A stretch of DNA of 52,887 nt from Nevskia sp. (GCF_021732705.1 NZ_JAKFUM010000016.1:1-52887), one strand, 5' to 3'; positions 33,941 to 43,709 are shown, numbered from the stretch's first letter. Notes: generated by a model from the sequence alone, not told the origin. Program-made: numbers and translations.

Positions 33941-34954
33941 ATGAACGCGATTGCTAACCCGAATCTCGACGACCTGCTGACGCAGGCGCAGGCCGACATT
34001 GCCGCCGCCGCTGATCCGCGCGCGATCGAAGCGCTCCGCGTCGACCTCCTTGGCAAGAAAGGCCGGGTCACCGATCTGCTGAAAAGCCTCGGCGGCATGG
34101 CGCATGAACAGCGCAAGGCCTTCGGCGAGCAGGTCAACAAGGTCAAGGAACAGTTGTCGGCGCAGCTCGAAGCGCGCGCCCGCGCGATCGCCGATGCCGA
34201 ACTGGCGCGTCGCCTCGCGTCCGAAACGATCGATGTCACCCTGCCCGGGCGCGGCGAACCGGCCGGCGCACTGCATCCGGTGTCGCGGACCATCCGCCGC
34301 ATCGAGCAGATCTTCAACGCGATGGGCTTCGAATCGGTGCAGGGTCCGGAAATCGAGGACGATTGGCACAACTTCCAGGCCCTGAACATTCCGGAATCGC
34401 ACCCGGCGCGGGCCATGCAGGACACGTTCTATGCCCTGAACGGCGCGCGCCTGCTGCGCACCCACACCAGTCCGGTGCAGGTGCGCACGATGCTCGACCG
34501 CAAGCCGCCGATCCGTATCATCTGCCCGGGCCGCGTCTACCGCGTCGATTTCGATCGCACCCACAGCCCGATGTTCCATCAGGTCGAAGGCCTGTATGTG
34601 GCTGAAAACGTGGGCCTTGCCGATCTCAAGCACGATCTGACCACGTTCCTCAAGCTGTTCTTCGAGCGCGATGTCGAAGCGCTGTTCCGGCCTTCGTACT
34701 TCCCGTTCGTCGAGCCGGGCGCCGACGTCCACATCCGCTGGGGCGATCCCGAAAAGGGCACGCGCTGGCTGGAAGTGCTCGGCTGCGGCGTGATCCATCC
34801 GAACGTGCTGGCCGCCGTCGGCATCGACCCCGAGCGCTACACCGGCTACGCCTTCGGCATGGGCGTCGAACGCCTGACGATGCTGCGCTACGGCGTCGAC
34901 GACCTGCGCCTGTTCTTCAACAACGATCTGCGGTTTCTGGAGCAGTTCAAGTGA
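33941..34954 (+). CDS. pheS: Phenylalanyl-tRNA synthetase alpha subunit
   Basis: 337 aa. The catalytic subunit of the alpha2-beta2 class II synthetase. An N-terminal coiled coil that grips tRNA-Phe (about 10-85, [20 protein letters not shown]) is followed by the catalytic domain: [19 protein letters not shown], motif 2 ([24 protein letters not shown] region) and motif 3 [18 protein letters not shown]. The ATG at 33941 is preferred over a GTG at 33917 eight codons upstream, which lies in the terminator flank. Its stop overlaps the pheT start (GTGA), implying translational coupling of the two subunits. Confidence 0.97.
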   Translation: MNAIANPNLDDLLTQAQADIAAAADPRAIEALRVDLLGKKGRVTDLLKSLGGMAHEQRKAFGEQVNKVKEQLSAQLEARARAIADAELARRLASETIDVTLPGRGEPAGALHPVSRTIRRIEQIFNAMGFESVQGPEIEDDWHNFQALNIPESHPARAMQDTFYALNGARLLRTHTSPVQVRTMLDRKPPIRIICPGRVYRVDFDRTHSPMFHQVEGLYVAENVGLADLKHDLTTFLKLFFERDVEALFRPSYFPFVEPGADVHIRWGDPEKGTRWLEVLGCGVIHPNVLAAVGIDPERYTGYAFGMGVERLTMLRYGVDDLRLFFNNDLRFLEQFK

Positions 34955-37311
34955 AACTTTCAGAGAACTGGCTGCGCGAATGGGTCAACCCGCCGGCCAC
35001 GGCCACCGAACTCGCGCACAAGCTGAACATGGCCGGCCTCGAGGCCGAAGCGGAAGCCATGCTGGCCGTGCTGCCGCAAGGCATCGTCGTCGGCAAGATT
35101 CTCAGCGCCATCCCGCACCCGCAGGCCGATCGTCTGCGCGTCTGCGAAGTCGACGCCGGCACCGGCGAGGTGCTGCAGATCGTCTGCGGCGCCGCCAATG
35201 CCCGACCGGGGATTCTGGTTCCGGCAGCGCTGCCAGGTGCGGTGCTGCCGAACGGCACGCAGATCGGCAAGGCCGCGCTGCGCGGTGTCGAGTCGAGCGG
35301 CATGCTGTGCTCGGCCTCGGAACTCGGCCTCGCCGAAAAGTCGGATGGCCTGCTGGAACTGGACCTCAGCGCCAAGCCGGGCACGCCGATCGAAAAGCAT
35401 CTCGGTCTGGTCGACAACAGCATCGTGCTGGAGCTGACGCCGAACCGCGGGGACTGCCTCAGCATCGCCGGTCTGGCCCGCGAAGCCGCCGCGCTGTACG
35501 GCATTCCGGTCACGGCACCGCGGATCAAGCCGGCCGTGGTCGAACCGGAAACGCGCATCGGCGTCATCGTCGACGACATCAGCGGCTGCCCGCATTACGT
35601 CGGCCGAGTGGTCGAAGGGCTGAACGCGGCTGCCCGCACGCCGGACTGGATGAGCGAACGCTTGCGCCGCTCGGGCATCCGCACGATCCATCCAGTGGTC
35701 GACATCACCAATTACGTGCTGCTCGAACTCGGCCAGCCGATGCACGGCTTCGACGCCGCGCAGCTGAAGGGTGCGATCCGCGTCCGCCGCGCCAAGGCCG
35801 GCGAACAGCTCAAGCTGCTGAACGAGCAGACCATCACGCTCGACCCGCGCGACCTGCTGATCACCGACGACTCCGGCCCGCTGGTGCTCGCCGGCATCAT
35901 GGGCGGTGAAGCCTCGGGCTGCTCGTCGACCACGACCTCGATCTTCCTCGAAGCCGCCTGTTTCGAGCCGGTGTCGATCGCGACCAGCGGCCGCCGCCAC
36001 AAGCTGCTGTCGGATTCGCGCTATCGCTTCGAACGCGGCGTCGATCCGGCGCTGCAGCGGCAGGCGCTGGAACGCGCGACGGCGCTGGTGCAGGAAATCT
36101 GCGGCGGCAAGGCCGGACCGATCGTCGAGGTCGGCACCGCACCCGCACATGTCGCGGAGATCGCGCTGCGTCATTCGCAGGTCAACCGCCTGCTCGGCTG
36201 CGAGATTCCGGTGGTCCGCATCGTGCCGCTGCTGCAGAGCCTCGGCATGACGGTCACCCCGAGTGGCGCCGGCAGCTGGCAGGTGAAGGTACCGCCGCAT
36301 CGCTACGACCTGCGGATCGAAGCCGATCTGGTCGAGGAAATCGGCCGCCTGCACGGCTACGACAACATCGCGCCGGGCGCCTACGCCGCCGAACTGGCGC
36401 CGTTCTCGGCGAAGGAAACCACGCGCCAGCTCGACCGGGTCAAGGACGCGCTGATCGCCCGCGGCTATCAGGAAGTGGTCACCTACAGCTTCGTCGATCC
36501 GAAGATTCAGGTGCAGCTCGATCCGGAAACGCCGGGAGTGCTGCTCGACAATCCGATCGCCGAAACGATGGCGGTGATGCGCACGACGATCTGGAGCGGT
36601 CTGATCCCGACCTGGCAGTACAACCGTCAGCGCCAGCAGAAGCGCGCCCGGCTGTTCGAGGCCGGCGCGGTCTATGCGCTGGACGGCGAGGCCAACCGCG
36701 AGCAGGCAAAGCTGGCCGGTCTGATCGCCGGCCCGGCGTTGCCCGAACAATGGGGTGCGGCGGCGCGGCCGGTCGATTTCTTCGACGCCAAGGCCGATCT
36801 CGAAACCCTGTTCGGCACCTCGCTGCGCTACGAAGCCGGGCAGCACCCTGCCCTGCACCCGGGTCGCACGGCGTGCCTCGTGCGCGACGGCGTGGCCGTC
36901 GGCTGGCTCGGCGCGCTGCATCCGAAGCTGGCGGAAGCCTTCGACATCAGCGAAGCGCTGTACTTGTTCGAGCTCGACTGGGCCGCCGTCCGCGACATCG
37001 CGCTGCCGACGCCGGGCGGCGTGTCGGAGTTTCCGTCGTCGCGCCGCGATCTGGCATTCGTGGTCGACGAAGCGGTCTCCGCACAGGCGATCGCCGACGT
37101 CATCCGCGACACCGGCGGACCGTTGCTGAAGTCGGTCCAGAGCTTCGATGTCTACCGTGGCGCGAACCTGCCGGAAGGACGCAAGAGCGTCGCCTATGGC
37201 TTGATTTTTCAGGACTATTCACGCACGCTGAATGTTGAAGAAATCGACGCGGCCGCGCAGGCGGTGGCTGCTGGCGTTCATGCCCGACTGGGCGGATCGG
37301 TGAGGGAATAA
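34951..37311 (+). CDS. pheT: Phenylalanyl-tRNA synthetase beta subunit
   Basis: 786 aa, full length. Supplies the editing site that removes Tyr-tRNA-Phe and the tRNA anticodon-binding parts. Begins [15 protein letters not shown], then an EMAP-like tRNA-binding domain (about 40-150, [20 protein letters not shown]), the B3/B4 editing domain ([19 protein letters not shown] area), B5, a core-like domain and the C-terminal ferredoxin-fold anticodon-binding domain ([16 protein letters not shown] to ARLGGSVRE). Starts with GTG overlapping pheS by 4 bp. ihfA follows after 5 bp. Confidence 0.97.
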   Translation: MKLSENWLREWVNPPATATELAHKLNMAGLEAEAEAMLAVLPQGIVVGKILSAIPHPQADRLRVCEVDAGTGEVLQIVCGAANARPGILVPAALPGAVLPNGTQIGKAALRGVESSGMLCSASELGLAEKSDGLLELDLSAKPGTPIEKHLGLVDNSIVLELTPNRGDCLSIAGLAREAAALYGIPVTAPRIKPAVVEPETRIGVIVDDISGCPHYVGRVVEGLNAAARTPDWMSERLRRSGIRTIHPVVDITNYVLLELGQPMHGFDAAQLKGAIRVRRAKAGEQLKLLNEQTITLDPRDLLITDDSGPLVLAGIMGGEASGCSSTTTSIFLEAACFEPVSIATSGRRHKLLSDSRYRFERGVDPALQRQALERATALVQEICGGKAGPIVEVGTAPAHVAEIALRHSQVNRLLGCEIPVVRIVPLLQSLGMTVTPSGAGSWQVKVPPHRYDLRIEADLVEEIGRLHGYDNIAPGAYAAELAPFSAKETTRQLDRVKDALIARGYQEVVTYSFVDPKIQVQLDPETPGVLLDNPIAETMAVMRTTIWSGLIPTWQYNRQRQQKRARLFEAGAVYALDGEANREQAKLAGLIAGPALPEQWGAAARPVDFFDAKADLETLFGTSLRYEAGQHPALHPGRTACLVRDGVAVGWLGALHPKLAEAFDISEALYLFELDWAAVRDIALPTPGGVSEFPSSRRDLAFVVDEAVSAQAIADVIRDTGGPLLKSVQSFDVYRGANLPEGRKSVAYGLIFQDYSRTLNVEEIDAAAQAVAAGVHARLGGSVRE

Positions 37312-37316
37312 CAACC

Positions 37317-37613
37317 GTGGCGTTGACCAAAGCCGAGTTGGCCGAAGCGCTCTTCGAAGAGCTCGGCCTCAACAAGCGCGAAGCCAAGGAATTCGTCGAC
37401 TTCTTCTTCGAAGAGGTGCGCGAGCGGCTGGAGCACGGCGAAGAAGTGAAGCTTTCGGGCTTCGGCAACTTCGAACTGCGCGACAAGAGCCAGCGTCCCG
37501 GGCGCAATCCGAAAACCGGCGAGGAAATTCCGATCTCCGCACGCCGGGTCGTGACCTTCCGTCCCGGTCAGAAGCTCCGGCTGCGCGTGAGCGTTGATGA
37601 AGCCGACGCATAA
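37317..37613 (+). CDS. ihfA: Integration host factor alpha subunit
   Basis: 98 aa. One half of the IHF heterodimer that bends DNA sharply at specific sites in transcription, replication and recombination. [27 protein letters not shown] and the DNA-intercalating arm [26 protein letters not shown] (with the proline in NPKTG) match IhfA rather than HU or IhfB. GTG start at 37317, 5 bp after pheT, with GAGG 10-12 nt upstream. The pheT-ihfA linkage is standard in gammaproteobacteria. Its 3' end overlaps the start of the MerR gene by 17 bp. Confidence 0.97.
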   Translation: MALTKAELAEALFEELGLNKREAKEFVDFFFEEVRERLEHGEEVKLSGFGNFELRDKSQRPGRNPKTGEEIPISARRVVTFRPGQKLRLRVSVDEADA

Positions 37614-37998
37614 GCTCGAGCCTCTGCCGGACATCCCGCGCAAGCGCTACTTCGCAATTGGTGAGGTCAGTGAGCTGTGCGGCGTCAAGGCGCATGTGCT
37701 CCGCTACTGGGAACAGGAGTTCCCGCAGCTGAAGCCAGCGAAGCGTCGTGGCAATCGTCGCTACTACCAGCACGACGATGTCGAAATGATCCGCCGCATC
37801 CGCAGCCTGCTGTACGAGCAGGGCGACACCATCGGCGCTGCCCGTCTGCGTCTCAAGGAGCAGCCACGGGTCGACACGATCGTGGCGGTGGTCGAGCCGC
37901 TGGTGCTGCCGACGACGGCAACCAACAGCAGCCGCCGGGCTGAGCTTCGCGACATCCGCACCGAGCTCGAATCGCTGCTCAACCGCTGGCCGGTCTGA
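37597..37998 (+). CDS. MerR-family regulator linked to ihfA
   Basis: 133 aa. An N-terminal MerR winged helix: [40 protein letters not shown] (about 18-57), then the arm and dimerisation helix ([27 protein letters not shown]). The C-terminus is short and has no cysteine cluster for metal sensing. Orthologues of this protein follow ihfA in many gammaproteobacteria, but no ligand is established for them as far as I know. The ATG at 37597 overlaps ihfA by 17 bp; a TTG one codon earlier is less likely. Probably part of the pheST-ihfA transcript. Confidence 0.93.
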   Translation: MKPTHKLEPLPDIPRKRYFAIGEVSELCGVKAHVLRYWEQEFPQLKPAKRRGNRRYYQHDDVEMIRRIRSLLYEQGDTIGAARLRLKEQPRVDTIVAVVEPLVLPTTATNSSRRAELRDIRTELESLLNRWPV

Positions 37999-38049
37999 CT
38001 CCGGCCGCAGCATCGCCGCCACACGAGCGGCGCGTTACAATCGTCTCAT

Positions 38050-38126
38050 CGGGGCGTAGCGCAGCCTGGTAGCGCACCTGCCTGGGGGGCAGGTGGTCGC
38101 AGGTTCAAATCCTGTCGCCCCGACCA
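38050..38126 (+). tRNA. tRNA-Pro (GGG anticodon)
   Basis: 77 nt with encoded CCA (38124-38126). Acceptor stem CGGGGCG/CGCCCCG, D-arm TAGCGCAGCCTGGTAGCGC, anticodon stem CCTGC/GCAGG with loop CTGGGGG (anticodon GGG), and T-arm CGCAG-GTTCAAA-TCCTG region. The C1-G72 pair typical of bacterial tRNA-Pro is present. A -10-like TACAAT lies at 38036-38041, with a poor -35. Confidence 0.97.
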
Positions 38127-38147
38127 ATCACCTGTTGTCTGCATTCG

Positions 38148-38176
38148 AATGGCCGCCGTTCACGGTGGCCATTTTC
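38148..38176 (+). terminator. Intrinsic terminator after tRNA-Pro
   Basis: AATGGCCGCC and GGTGGCCATT (38148-38157 / 38164-38173) form a 10-bp stem with one G-T pair and a 6-nt loop, followed by TT. It ends the tRNA-Pro transcript and faces the convergent acyl-CoA dehydrogenase gene, so it may serve both. Confidence 0.75.
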
Positions 38177-38239
38177 GTTGGCGCGTCGCCGACGCGTCCC
38201 ACGCGGCCCGTTGCGCGCCGATCGCAACCGGCGGGCGCC

Positions 38240-40033
38240 TCAACCGAACAATCGCGCCTCATCGAGCGCCACCGGTGCGATGGCCGCGGATCGCGCTGCA
38301 GCCAGATGGGCATCCGCTTGCGGCAGCAGTTGCGTGAGGTAATGGCGCGCGGTTTCGAGCTTCGACGCGTGGAACGGATCGGGCGCGTCGGCCTTCGGCA
38401 GCGCCAGCGCCGCCGCCTGGGCGAACAGGTAACCGAAACAAAGGTGTCCCAGCGCCTGCAGCATGTCGTGAGCGGCAGCATCGGAGGCATCGCGATGCCG
38501 GGACTGCGCGGCGACGATGTCGCGCAGCGTCTGCTCGTACTGGTCCGCCAGCGCCGCCACCGGTCTGGTGAACGGCGCCATCGCTTCGACACGGGCCTGC
38601 GTCGCGAGAAAGTCTCGGATGCGGCGCATCAGCTTGCCGAGCTTGGCACCGCCATCGCCGAGGATCTTGCGGCCCAGCAGGTCCCGCGCCTGCACGCCGT
38701 TGGTGCCTTCGTAGATCTGGGCGATGCGGACGTCGCGCACGCGCTGCTCGATGCCGTGATCGCGCAGGTAGCCGTGGCCGCCGAGTACCTGCAGCGCGAG
38801 GTTGGCATCGTCGAAGGCCTTGTCGCTGAGGAAGGCCTTGGTCACCGGCGTCAGCAGCGCCAGCAGGTCGGCGGCATCGCGGCGCTCGGTCTCGTCCGGA
38901 TGATGGCTTTCAAGGTCGCTGCACAGCGACATCCAGTAGCCGAGCATGCGGCCGCCTTCGATCCGCGCCTTCTGGGTCAGCAGCATCCGGCGCACGTCGG
39001 CGTGATGGATGATCGGGTCGGCCGGCAGGTCGGGCCGGCGCGCGCCGCTCGATGGGCGCATCTGCAGCCGCTCGCGGGCGTAGGCCAGCGCGGCGTCGTA
39101 GGCGCCCTGGGCGACCGCGATGGCCTGCACGCCGACATTCAGCCGCGCCTCGTTCATCAGGATGAACATCGCCGCGAGGCCCTGATGTGGCTGGCCCACC
39201 AGCCAGCCAACCGCGCCGTCGAGCGTCACCGAGCAGGTGGCGCTGCCGCGCAGCCCCATCTTGTGCTCGACGTGGGTGACAGTGAGGCCATTGACGGTGC
39301 CATCGGGCAGCCGCTTCGGCACCAGAAACAGCGAGATGCCGCGCACACCCGGCGGCGCGTCCGGCAGGCGCGCAAGCACCATGTGGACGATGTTGTCGGT
39401 CCAGTCGTGGTCGGCGCTCGAAATGAAGATCTTGCTGCCGCGAAGGCGGTACGCCGGCGTGTCCGGCAGATCCCGCTCGGGCGCGGGGCTGGCGGTGCTG
39501 CGCAGCAAGCCGAGGTCGCTGCCGCAATGGGCTTCGGTCAGCAGCATCGTCGTGGTCGCGGTGCCGTCGACGATGGCCGGCAGCCAGGCCGCCTGCAGCG
39601 CCGGCGAGGCGTGCTGGCTGACGATCTTGTAGACCCCGTGCGACAGGATCGGGAACATCGTCCAGCTCTGGTTGGCGCCGCACAGCAGTTCCACGATCGC
39701 CGTGTGCGCCAGCGCCGGGAAGCCCTGCCCGCCATGCGCCGTGCTGCAGCCGAGCGTCGGCCAGCCGCCGTGGACGTACTGGCGATAGGCGTCGGCGAAC
39801 CCGGTCGGCGTCTGCACCTGCCCGTTGACCAGCCGGCAGCCCTGCTCGTCGCCGATGGCGTTCAGCGGCGCGATCACGGTCTCGGCAAAACGGGTGGCGC
39901 CGTCGATCGTCTGATCGAGCAGCCCGGCGTCGATCTCGGCAAACACCGGCATCTGCCGATAGTGATCGGTGGCGCGAAGCAGATCGTGGATGACGAAGGC
40001 CATGTCGCGGCGCGGGGCACGGTAGGGAGCCAT
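38240..40033 (-). CDS. Acyl-CoA dehydrogenase (large, DmdC/FadE-like)
   Basis: 597 aa FAD enzyme that introduces a trans-2 double bond into an acyl-CoA and passes electrons to ETF. Order: an N-terminal extension (FVIHDLL), N-domain, middle domain with LLTEAHCGSDLG (164-175) and EHKMGLRGSATCSVTLDG (256-273), C-domain with LQVLGGHGYLRDHGIEQRVRDVRIAQIYEGTNGVQA; Glu442 is the expected catalytic base. An extra C-terminal helical domain (about 465-597) is characteristic of the group containing 3-methylmercaptopropionyl-CoA dehydrogenase (DmdC). Substrate unassigned. It is the last gene after the nitronate monooxygenase-like and PadR genes on the same strand (39-bp gap). Confidence 0.93.
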   Translation of the reverse strand: MAPYRAPRRDMAFVIHDLLRATDHYRQMPVFAEIDAGLLDQTIDGATRFAETVIAPLNAIGDEQGCRLVNGQVQTPTGFADAYRQYVHGGWPTLGCSTAHGGQGFPALAHTAIVELLCGANQSWTMFPILSHGVYKIVSQHASPALQAAWLPAIVDGTATTTMLLTEAHCGSDLGLLRSTASPAPERDLPDTPAYRLRGSKIFISSADHDWTDNIVHMVLARLPDAPPGVRGISLFLVPKRLPDGTVNGLTVTHVEHKMGLRGSATCSVTLDGAVGWLVGQPHQGLAAMFILMNEARLNVGVQAIAVAQGAYDAALAYARERLQMRPSSGARRPDLPADPIIHHADVRRMLLTQKARIEGGRMLGYWMSLCSDLESHHPDETERRDAADLLALLTPVTKAFLSDKAFDDANLALQVLGGHGYLRDHGIEQRVRDVRIAQIYEGTNGVQARDLLGRKILGDGGAKLGKLMRRIRDFLATQARVEAMAPFTRPVAALADQYEQTLRDIVAAQSRHRDASDAAAHDMLQALGHLCFGYLFAQAAALALPKADAPDPFHASKLETARHYLTQLLPQADAHLAAARSAAIAPVALDEARLFG

Positions 40034-40072
40034 GGGCAGGAATCCGGGCAGACGGTAGGTTGAGGGGACGGG

Positions 40073-40696
40073 TCAGTCGTGCCGGGCATCCGGCGTGCGT
40101 GCGCGTGGCGATGCCAGCGCGGTGGTCGACGCGACTTCCGCGGCATCCGCCGCGTCCGCCGGTGCGGCGTGGAGGCAGGCGATCGCCTCCTCGCACCAGG
40201 CGATCGTCGTGCGCTCGTTGAGAATGCCCATGCGCAGGCCGAGATAGCGCCCGCGCCGACGCGCCTGCAGGCGCGCCGGCTCCGGGTAGTGCTCGGCCAT
40301 GATCGATTCGTAGCGCGCCAGCCGCGCGACGTGCATCGCGCGGCGGCGCTCCAGTTCCGCCAGCAGCGCCGGCTGGTTGCCGGGTGCCAGCGCGAACAGC
40401 TTCACCAGCATCTCTTCCTTGAAGCTGGGCGGGTCGGTCGGCTCCGCCAGCCAAGCGTCGAGCGCGTGCCGGCCGTCATCGGTCAGTTCGTAGACGATGC
40501 GGTTCGGCCGCTCGCTCTGCTCGACCATCTGCGAACGCAGCCAGCCGACCCGCGCCAGCTTGTGCAGCTCCTGATAGATCTGCTGATGGCTGACCGGCCA
40601 GAAGAAGCCCACGGTCTGGTCGAAGCGCTTCGCGAGGTCGTAGCCGGAATGCGGCCGGTCGACCAGCGAGACCAGGATGGCGTGGGACAGCGCCAT
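40073..40696 (-). CDS. PadR-family transcriptional repressor
   Basis: 207 aa. An N-terminal winged helix: ILVSLVDRPHSGYDLAKRFDQTVGFFWPVSHQQIYQELHKLARVGWL (about 7-53), with the wing ERPNRIVYELTDDGRHAL, followed by a helical dimerisation domain (PF10400-like, about 90-175). This is the PadR layout of phenolic-acid and multidrug repressors. Between NMO and acyl-CoA dehydrogenase genes on the same strand (32- and 39-bp gaps), so it probably regulates its own operon. The palindromes over the promoter at 41726-41763 are the natural operator candidates. The ligand may be an aromatic or acyl compound handled by the neighbours; this is inference. Confidence 0.92.
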   Translation of the reverse strand: MALSHAILVSLVDRPHSGYDLAKRFDQTVGFFWPVSHQQIYQELHKLARVGWLRSQMVEQSERPNRIVYELTDDGRHALDAWLAEPTDPPSFKEEMLVKLFALAPGNQPALLAELERRRAMHVARLARYESIMAEHYPEPARLQARRRGRYLGLRMGILNERTTIAWCEEAIACLHAAPADAADAAEVASTTALASPRARTPDARHD

Positions 40697-40728
40697 GGAT
40701 GTCGATCAGCCGTGGCCGACGCTGACGA

Positions 40729-41694
40729 TCAGGCCGCCACCAGACGCTGGCGTGCGGCGGCGTACTCGCGATCGAGCCGGTCGACCAGGTCACCGGCCGA
40801 GCCGATCGACTTGACCGCGCCGATGCCCTGTCCGCAGCCCCAGATGGTCTTCCAGGCCTTGGCGTCGGTGTTGCCGCCGGAACCGAAATCCATCTTGCTC
40901 GGGTCCGATTCCGGCAGCTTGTCCGGGTCGAGCCCGGCGGCGACGATCGACGGCCGCAGGTAGTTGCCGTGCACGCCGGTGAACAGGTTCGAGTAGACGA
41001 TGTCGTCGGCACCGCAGTCGACGATGCACTGCTTGTAGCGCTCGTCGGCATTGGCTTCGTGCGTGGCGATGAAGGCCGAGCCGATGTAAGCCAGATCGGC
41101 ACCCATGGCCTGCGCGGCAAGGATCGAACTGCCGCAGGCGATCGAGCCGGACAGCAGCAGCGGGCCATCGAACCACTCGCGGATTTCCTGCACCAGCGCG
41201 AACGGCGACTGCGTGCCGGCGTGGCCACCGGCACCGGCGGCCACGGCGATCAGGCCGTCGGCACCCTTCTCGATCGCCTTCTTCGCGAACTTGTTGTTGA
41301 TGATGTCGTGCAGCGTGATGCCGCCGTACGAGTGGATCGCCTCGTTGACGTCGACGCGGGCGCCGAGCGAGGTGATGACGATCGGCACCTTGAACTTCAC
41401 GCACATCTCCAGATCGTGCTCCAGCCGGTTGTTCGACTTGTGCACGATCTGGTTGACCGCGTACGGCGCCGCCGGGCGATCGGGATTCGCCTGGTTGTGG
41501 CGGTCCAGTTCGTCGGTGATCCGCTGCAGCCACTTGCCGAGTTCCTGGGCCGGACGCGCGTTCAGCGCCGGGAACGAGCCGACGACGCCGGCCTTGCACT
41601 GGGCGATGACCAGATCCGGGTTCGAGATGATGAACAGCGGCGACGCCACGACCGGAATGCGGAGGCGGTTGTGAAACAGCGGTGGCAGCGACAT
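40729..41694 (-). CDS. Nitronate monooxygenase / 2-nitropropane dioxygenase family FMN enzyme
   Basis: 321 aa, TIM-barrel FMN protein. The start MSLPPLFHNRLRIPVVASPLFIISNPDLVIAQ, the FMN-phosphate loop AAGAGGHAG (152-160, His158 the usual catalytic-base position), LLSGSIACGSSILAAQAMGADLAYIGSAF and the CGQGIGAV end are typical. NMO enzymes oxidise toxic alkyl nitronates such as propionate 3-nitronate; other family members are enoyl reductases or of unknown role. The ATG at 41694 is chosen; a 20-residue upstream extension overlaps the promoter palindromes. First gene of the NMO-padR-acyl-CoA dehydrogenase operon. Confidence 0.9.
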   Translation of the reverse strand: MSLPPLFHNRLRIPVVASPLFIISNPDLVIAQCKAGVVGSFPALNARPAQELGKWLQRITDELDRHNQANPDRPAAPYAVNQIVHKSNNRLEHDLEMCVKFKVPIVITSLGARVDVNEAIHSYGGITLHDIINNKFAKKAIEKGADGLIAVAAGAGGHAGTQSPFALVQEIREWFDGPLLLSGSIACGSSILAAQAMGADLAYIGSAFIATHEANADERYKQCIVDCGADDIVYSNLFTGVHGNYLRPSIVAAGLDPDKLPESDPSKMDFGSGGNTDAKAWKTIWGCGQGIGAVKSIGSAGDLVDRLDREYAAARQRLVAA

Positions 41695-41725
41695 GCGGGA
41701 AGCCTTCTGGTGGAAATAGGCCTGC

Positions 41726-41763
41726 AGTCTATATGCGCAGTTTTGCGCATGCAATAAATTGCA
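41726..41763 (-). promoter_or_regulatory. Palindromic promoter/operator of the NMO-padR operon
   Basis: On the minus strand TTGCAT (41754-41749), 17-bp spacer, TAGACT (41731-41726) form a promoter 31 bp before the NMO start. Two inverted repeats lie over it: ATGCGC-N6-GCGCAT (41733-41750) within the spacer and TGCAAT-AA-ATTGCA (41750-41763) over the -35. The AT-rich stretch stands out from the GC-rich surroundings. The layout fits repression by a dimeric regulator, most simply the PadR protein of the operon. Confidence 0.6.
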
Positions 41764-41802
41764 TATTGATGCGCGAAGCGTGACCGCGCGACGGCGGCGG
41801 GA

Positions 41803-42930
41803 TCAGTAGAACGCCTTGCAGTTTCCGGCCGCCAGCGTCGCCAGCAGCTGGCGGATGTTCGGATCCCAGCTCAGCGACACGCCGCCGGGAATGCCCGTGG
41901 TGATGCCGGCCGACGCGCTCTGGCTGATCGGGCCGACGCGGGCGACATGGCCATCGCCGAACGTCGCCTGCGCCGAAATCGCGTACGACACCGGGAACTC
42001 GCAGGCCGGCACCGGAACCTGCGCGGTGACCACGGTCGCGCCCCGCGCCAGCGGCGGCAGGCTGCCGCTGACCGCCGGCTGTTCCTGCTCGACCGACTTC
42101 CTGTTTTTCGTCACGAGGCACACGGGCTGCACCATGTACGACACTGCCACGCTCAGCGGCGGCACCACGTTCAGCACGGCGCTGGCTTCCGGCTGCTTCT
42201 CGCAGCCGAGAAAGCGCGACTTGCGTTTCGGCACCACGTGCAGCACGTACGGCCCGGCGGCGAGGCCCGGCGGCAGGCGCAACTCCAGCCGCGACGGCGC
42301 CACCGCCGTGATCACCGGCTGCGCGGCCAGCGGCGCACCGGCCTCATCGGTCGCGGTGACGGCCGGGTCGTCGCACTTGCTGTCGTGCAGGTTGAGGCCG
42401 TTGACGACGACCGTTGCGTCCTTGACGTCACTGTTGACCGCGAACACCGCCCGGCGATCGGTGGTTTCGACCGACTGGATCACCGCCTGCGCCGAGTTCG
42501 ACGAGGCCTTCGCTGCGGCCAGCCGCGCCAGTGCCGTGGTCAGCGCCGCGGCCGTGGTCGTCGCATCGCTGTCGGTGCAGCCCGTGCTGGCGGACAGCCA
42601 GGCCTGTGTCAGCAAGGCTGCGGCCTGACCGCGCAGCACCTTGCCTTCGGATTCGTCGTCGATCTTGTCGAGCCGCTTGCCGGATTCGCCGCCGATGGCC
42701 TTGCGGATGCCCTCGACCAGCGTGCCGAGATGTCCGGCCGCCGCCGACAGCGAGCTGTCGGGCAAGGTAGCGGCGCGCGCCGCAAGGTCGCGCTGCGCAG
42801 CTTCGAGCTGCGTCAGCACGGTGCCGCCGGTCAGACGCGGGTCGGTCTGGGCGGCGGCCGGTGCGATGCCGCCAGCACAGGTCAGCGCCAGCGCCCATGC
42901 CAGCGCACGGACGCGGAAACGCTGGTTCAC
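41803..42930 (-). CDS. Secreted protein of unknown function
   Basis: 375 aa, not recognised. The GTG at 42930 overlaps the SapC stop (GTGA) and starts directly at a clear signal peptide (VRALAWALALTCAGGIAPAAAQ, cut after AAA or AAQ). The mature part has an N-terminal helical region (about 30-170, Ala/Leu/Lys-rich with heptad-like spacing) and then beta-rich segments with VFAVNSDVKDATVVVNGLNL and LELRLPPGLAAGPYVLHVVP that look like immunoglobulin-fold or IPT strands. Six cysteines (in TGCTD, SKCDD, LGCEK, PVCLV, PACEF, GNCKA) suggest disulfides. Position behind the giant repeat protein and SapC suggests a role in its export, anchoring or surface assembly. Confidence 0.75.
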   Translation of the reverse strand: MNQRFRVRALAWALALTCAGGIAPAAAQTDPRLTGGTVLTQLEAAQRDLAARAATLPDSSLSAAAGHLGTLVEGIRKAIGGESGKRLDKIDDESEGKVLRGQAAALLTQAWLSASTGCTDSDATTTAAALTTALARLAAAKASSNSAQAVIQSVETTDRRAVFAVNSDVKDATVVVNGLNLHDSKCDDPAVTATDEAGAPLAAQPVITAVAPSRLELRLPPGLAAGPYVLHVVPKRKSRFLGCEKQPEASAVLNVVPPLSVAVSYMVQPVCLVTKNRKSVEQEQPAVSGSLPPLARGATVVTAQVPVPACEFPVSYAISAQATFGDGHVARVGPISQSASAGITTGIPGGVSLSWDPNIRQLLATLAAGNCKAFY

Positions 42931-43709
42931 GCGGCGGCCCCGGTTCCTTCGCGCAGCGCCAGCCGATCGACGAGGTTCGAGAACGACTGCAGCGACGCGA
43001 AGTGGTGGTAGATCATTTCCAGCCACTCCTTGTCGTACAGCTCCATCCGGGCCTCGACCGGCAGCGCCCGCAGCGCGCCGCGCTCGACCACGCGCAGCCC
43101 GGACAGCGCGAACTGCCGGCCATTGCGCAGCCGCGCCTCGGCGTTCACCGACACCAGCAGCCCGAGTTCGCCGACGCGCTGCGCGAAGCGCCGGCCGAGA
43201 TCGACCTGCGCCTCGTAGTGCTGCAGGAATTCGACGATCTGGTTCAGCTGCGCCGTGCGCTCGCCACGCTCGGAGAACAGCGGCAAACCCGCGCTTTCAT
43301 CGAGCTCCGGGCTGCCGCTGTCGATCGCGACGATGTACGTCGCCACCGAATCCAGTGCCCCCGGTCCGCGTGCGAGCGTGAACGGATGACAGCGCAGATA
43401 GGCCGGCACATAGCGGCCCTGCCACTGGCCGTCGGCACCGACGAACAGGTTGCTCGACGCCGTCAGGCCGACCAGCGCTGCCAGATGCAGCGAGTCGCCG
43501 TCGCCGGCAAACACGATCGGGTACTCCTGCGAGGCCTTCGGCAATTCGCTGAAGCCGATCGGGATCGCGTTGCTGGCGGCAGCGAAGCGGTAGTCCTCCC
43601 GTGAACGCCGCCGCAGCCGGCGATGGCGCTCCGAATCGAGCGCTTCCAGGCGCTTGAAGAACAGCGGCAGCGTCCCCGAGCCCGACGCGGCCGGCAGCGG
43701 CTCATTCAT
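42927..43709 (-). CDS. SapC-family protein
   Basis: 260 aa, no signal peptide or membrane helix seen. Matches the SapC family (named after the Campylobacter fetus S-layer locus) in FRFAAASNAIPIG-like start, YPIVFAGDGDSLHLAALVGLTASSNLFVGADGQW, GRYVPAYLRCHPFTLA near residue 100-117, and the later block with LFSERGERTAQLNQIVEFLQHYEAQ. The biochemical function of the family is not established. It overlaps the upstream giant-protein gene by 8 bp and the downstream secreted-protein gene by 4 bp, so the three are translationally coupled. Because SapC was named at a surface-layer locus, a role in handling the large surface protein is a reasonable guess, no more. Confidence 0.85.
   Translation of the reverse strand: MNEPLPAASGSGTLPLFFKRLEALDSERHRRLRRRSREDYRFAAASNAIPIGFSELPKASQEYPIVFAGDGDSLHLAALVGLTASSNLFVGADGQWQGRYVPAYLRCHPFTLARGPGALDSVATYIVAIDSGSPELDESAGLPLFSERGERTAQLNQIVEFLQHYEAQVDLGRRFAQRVGELGLLVSVNAEARLRNGRQFALSGLRVVERGALRALPVEARMELYDKEWLEMIYHHFASLQSFSNLVDRLALREGTGAAA

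Noticed and set aside
38050-38176. tRNA-Pro as an integration site for a mobile element
   Set aside because: No integrase, no repeat of the tRNA 3' end downstream in the window, and the following genes look like ordinary chromosomal metabolism.
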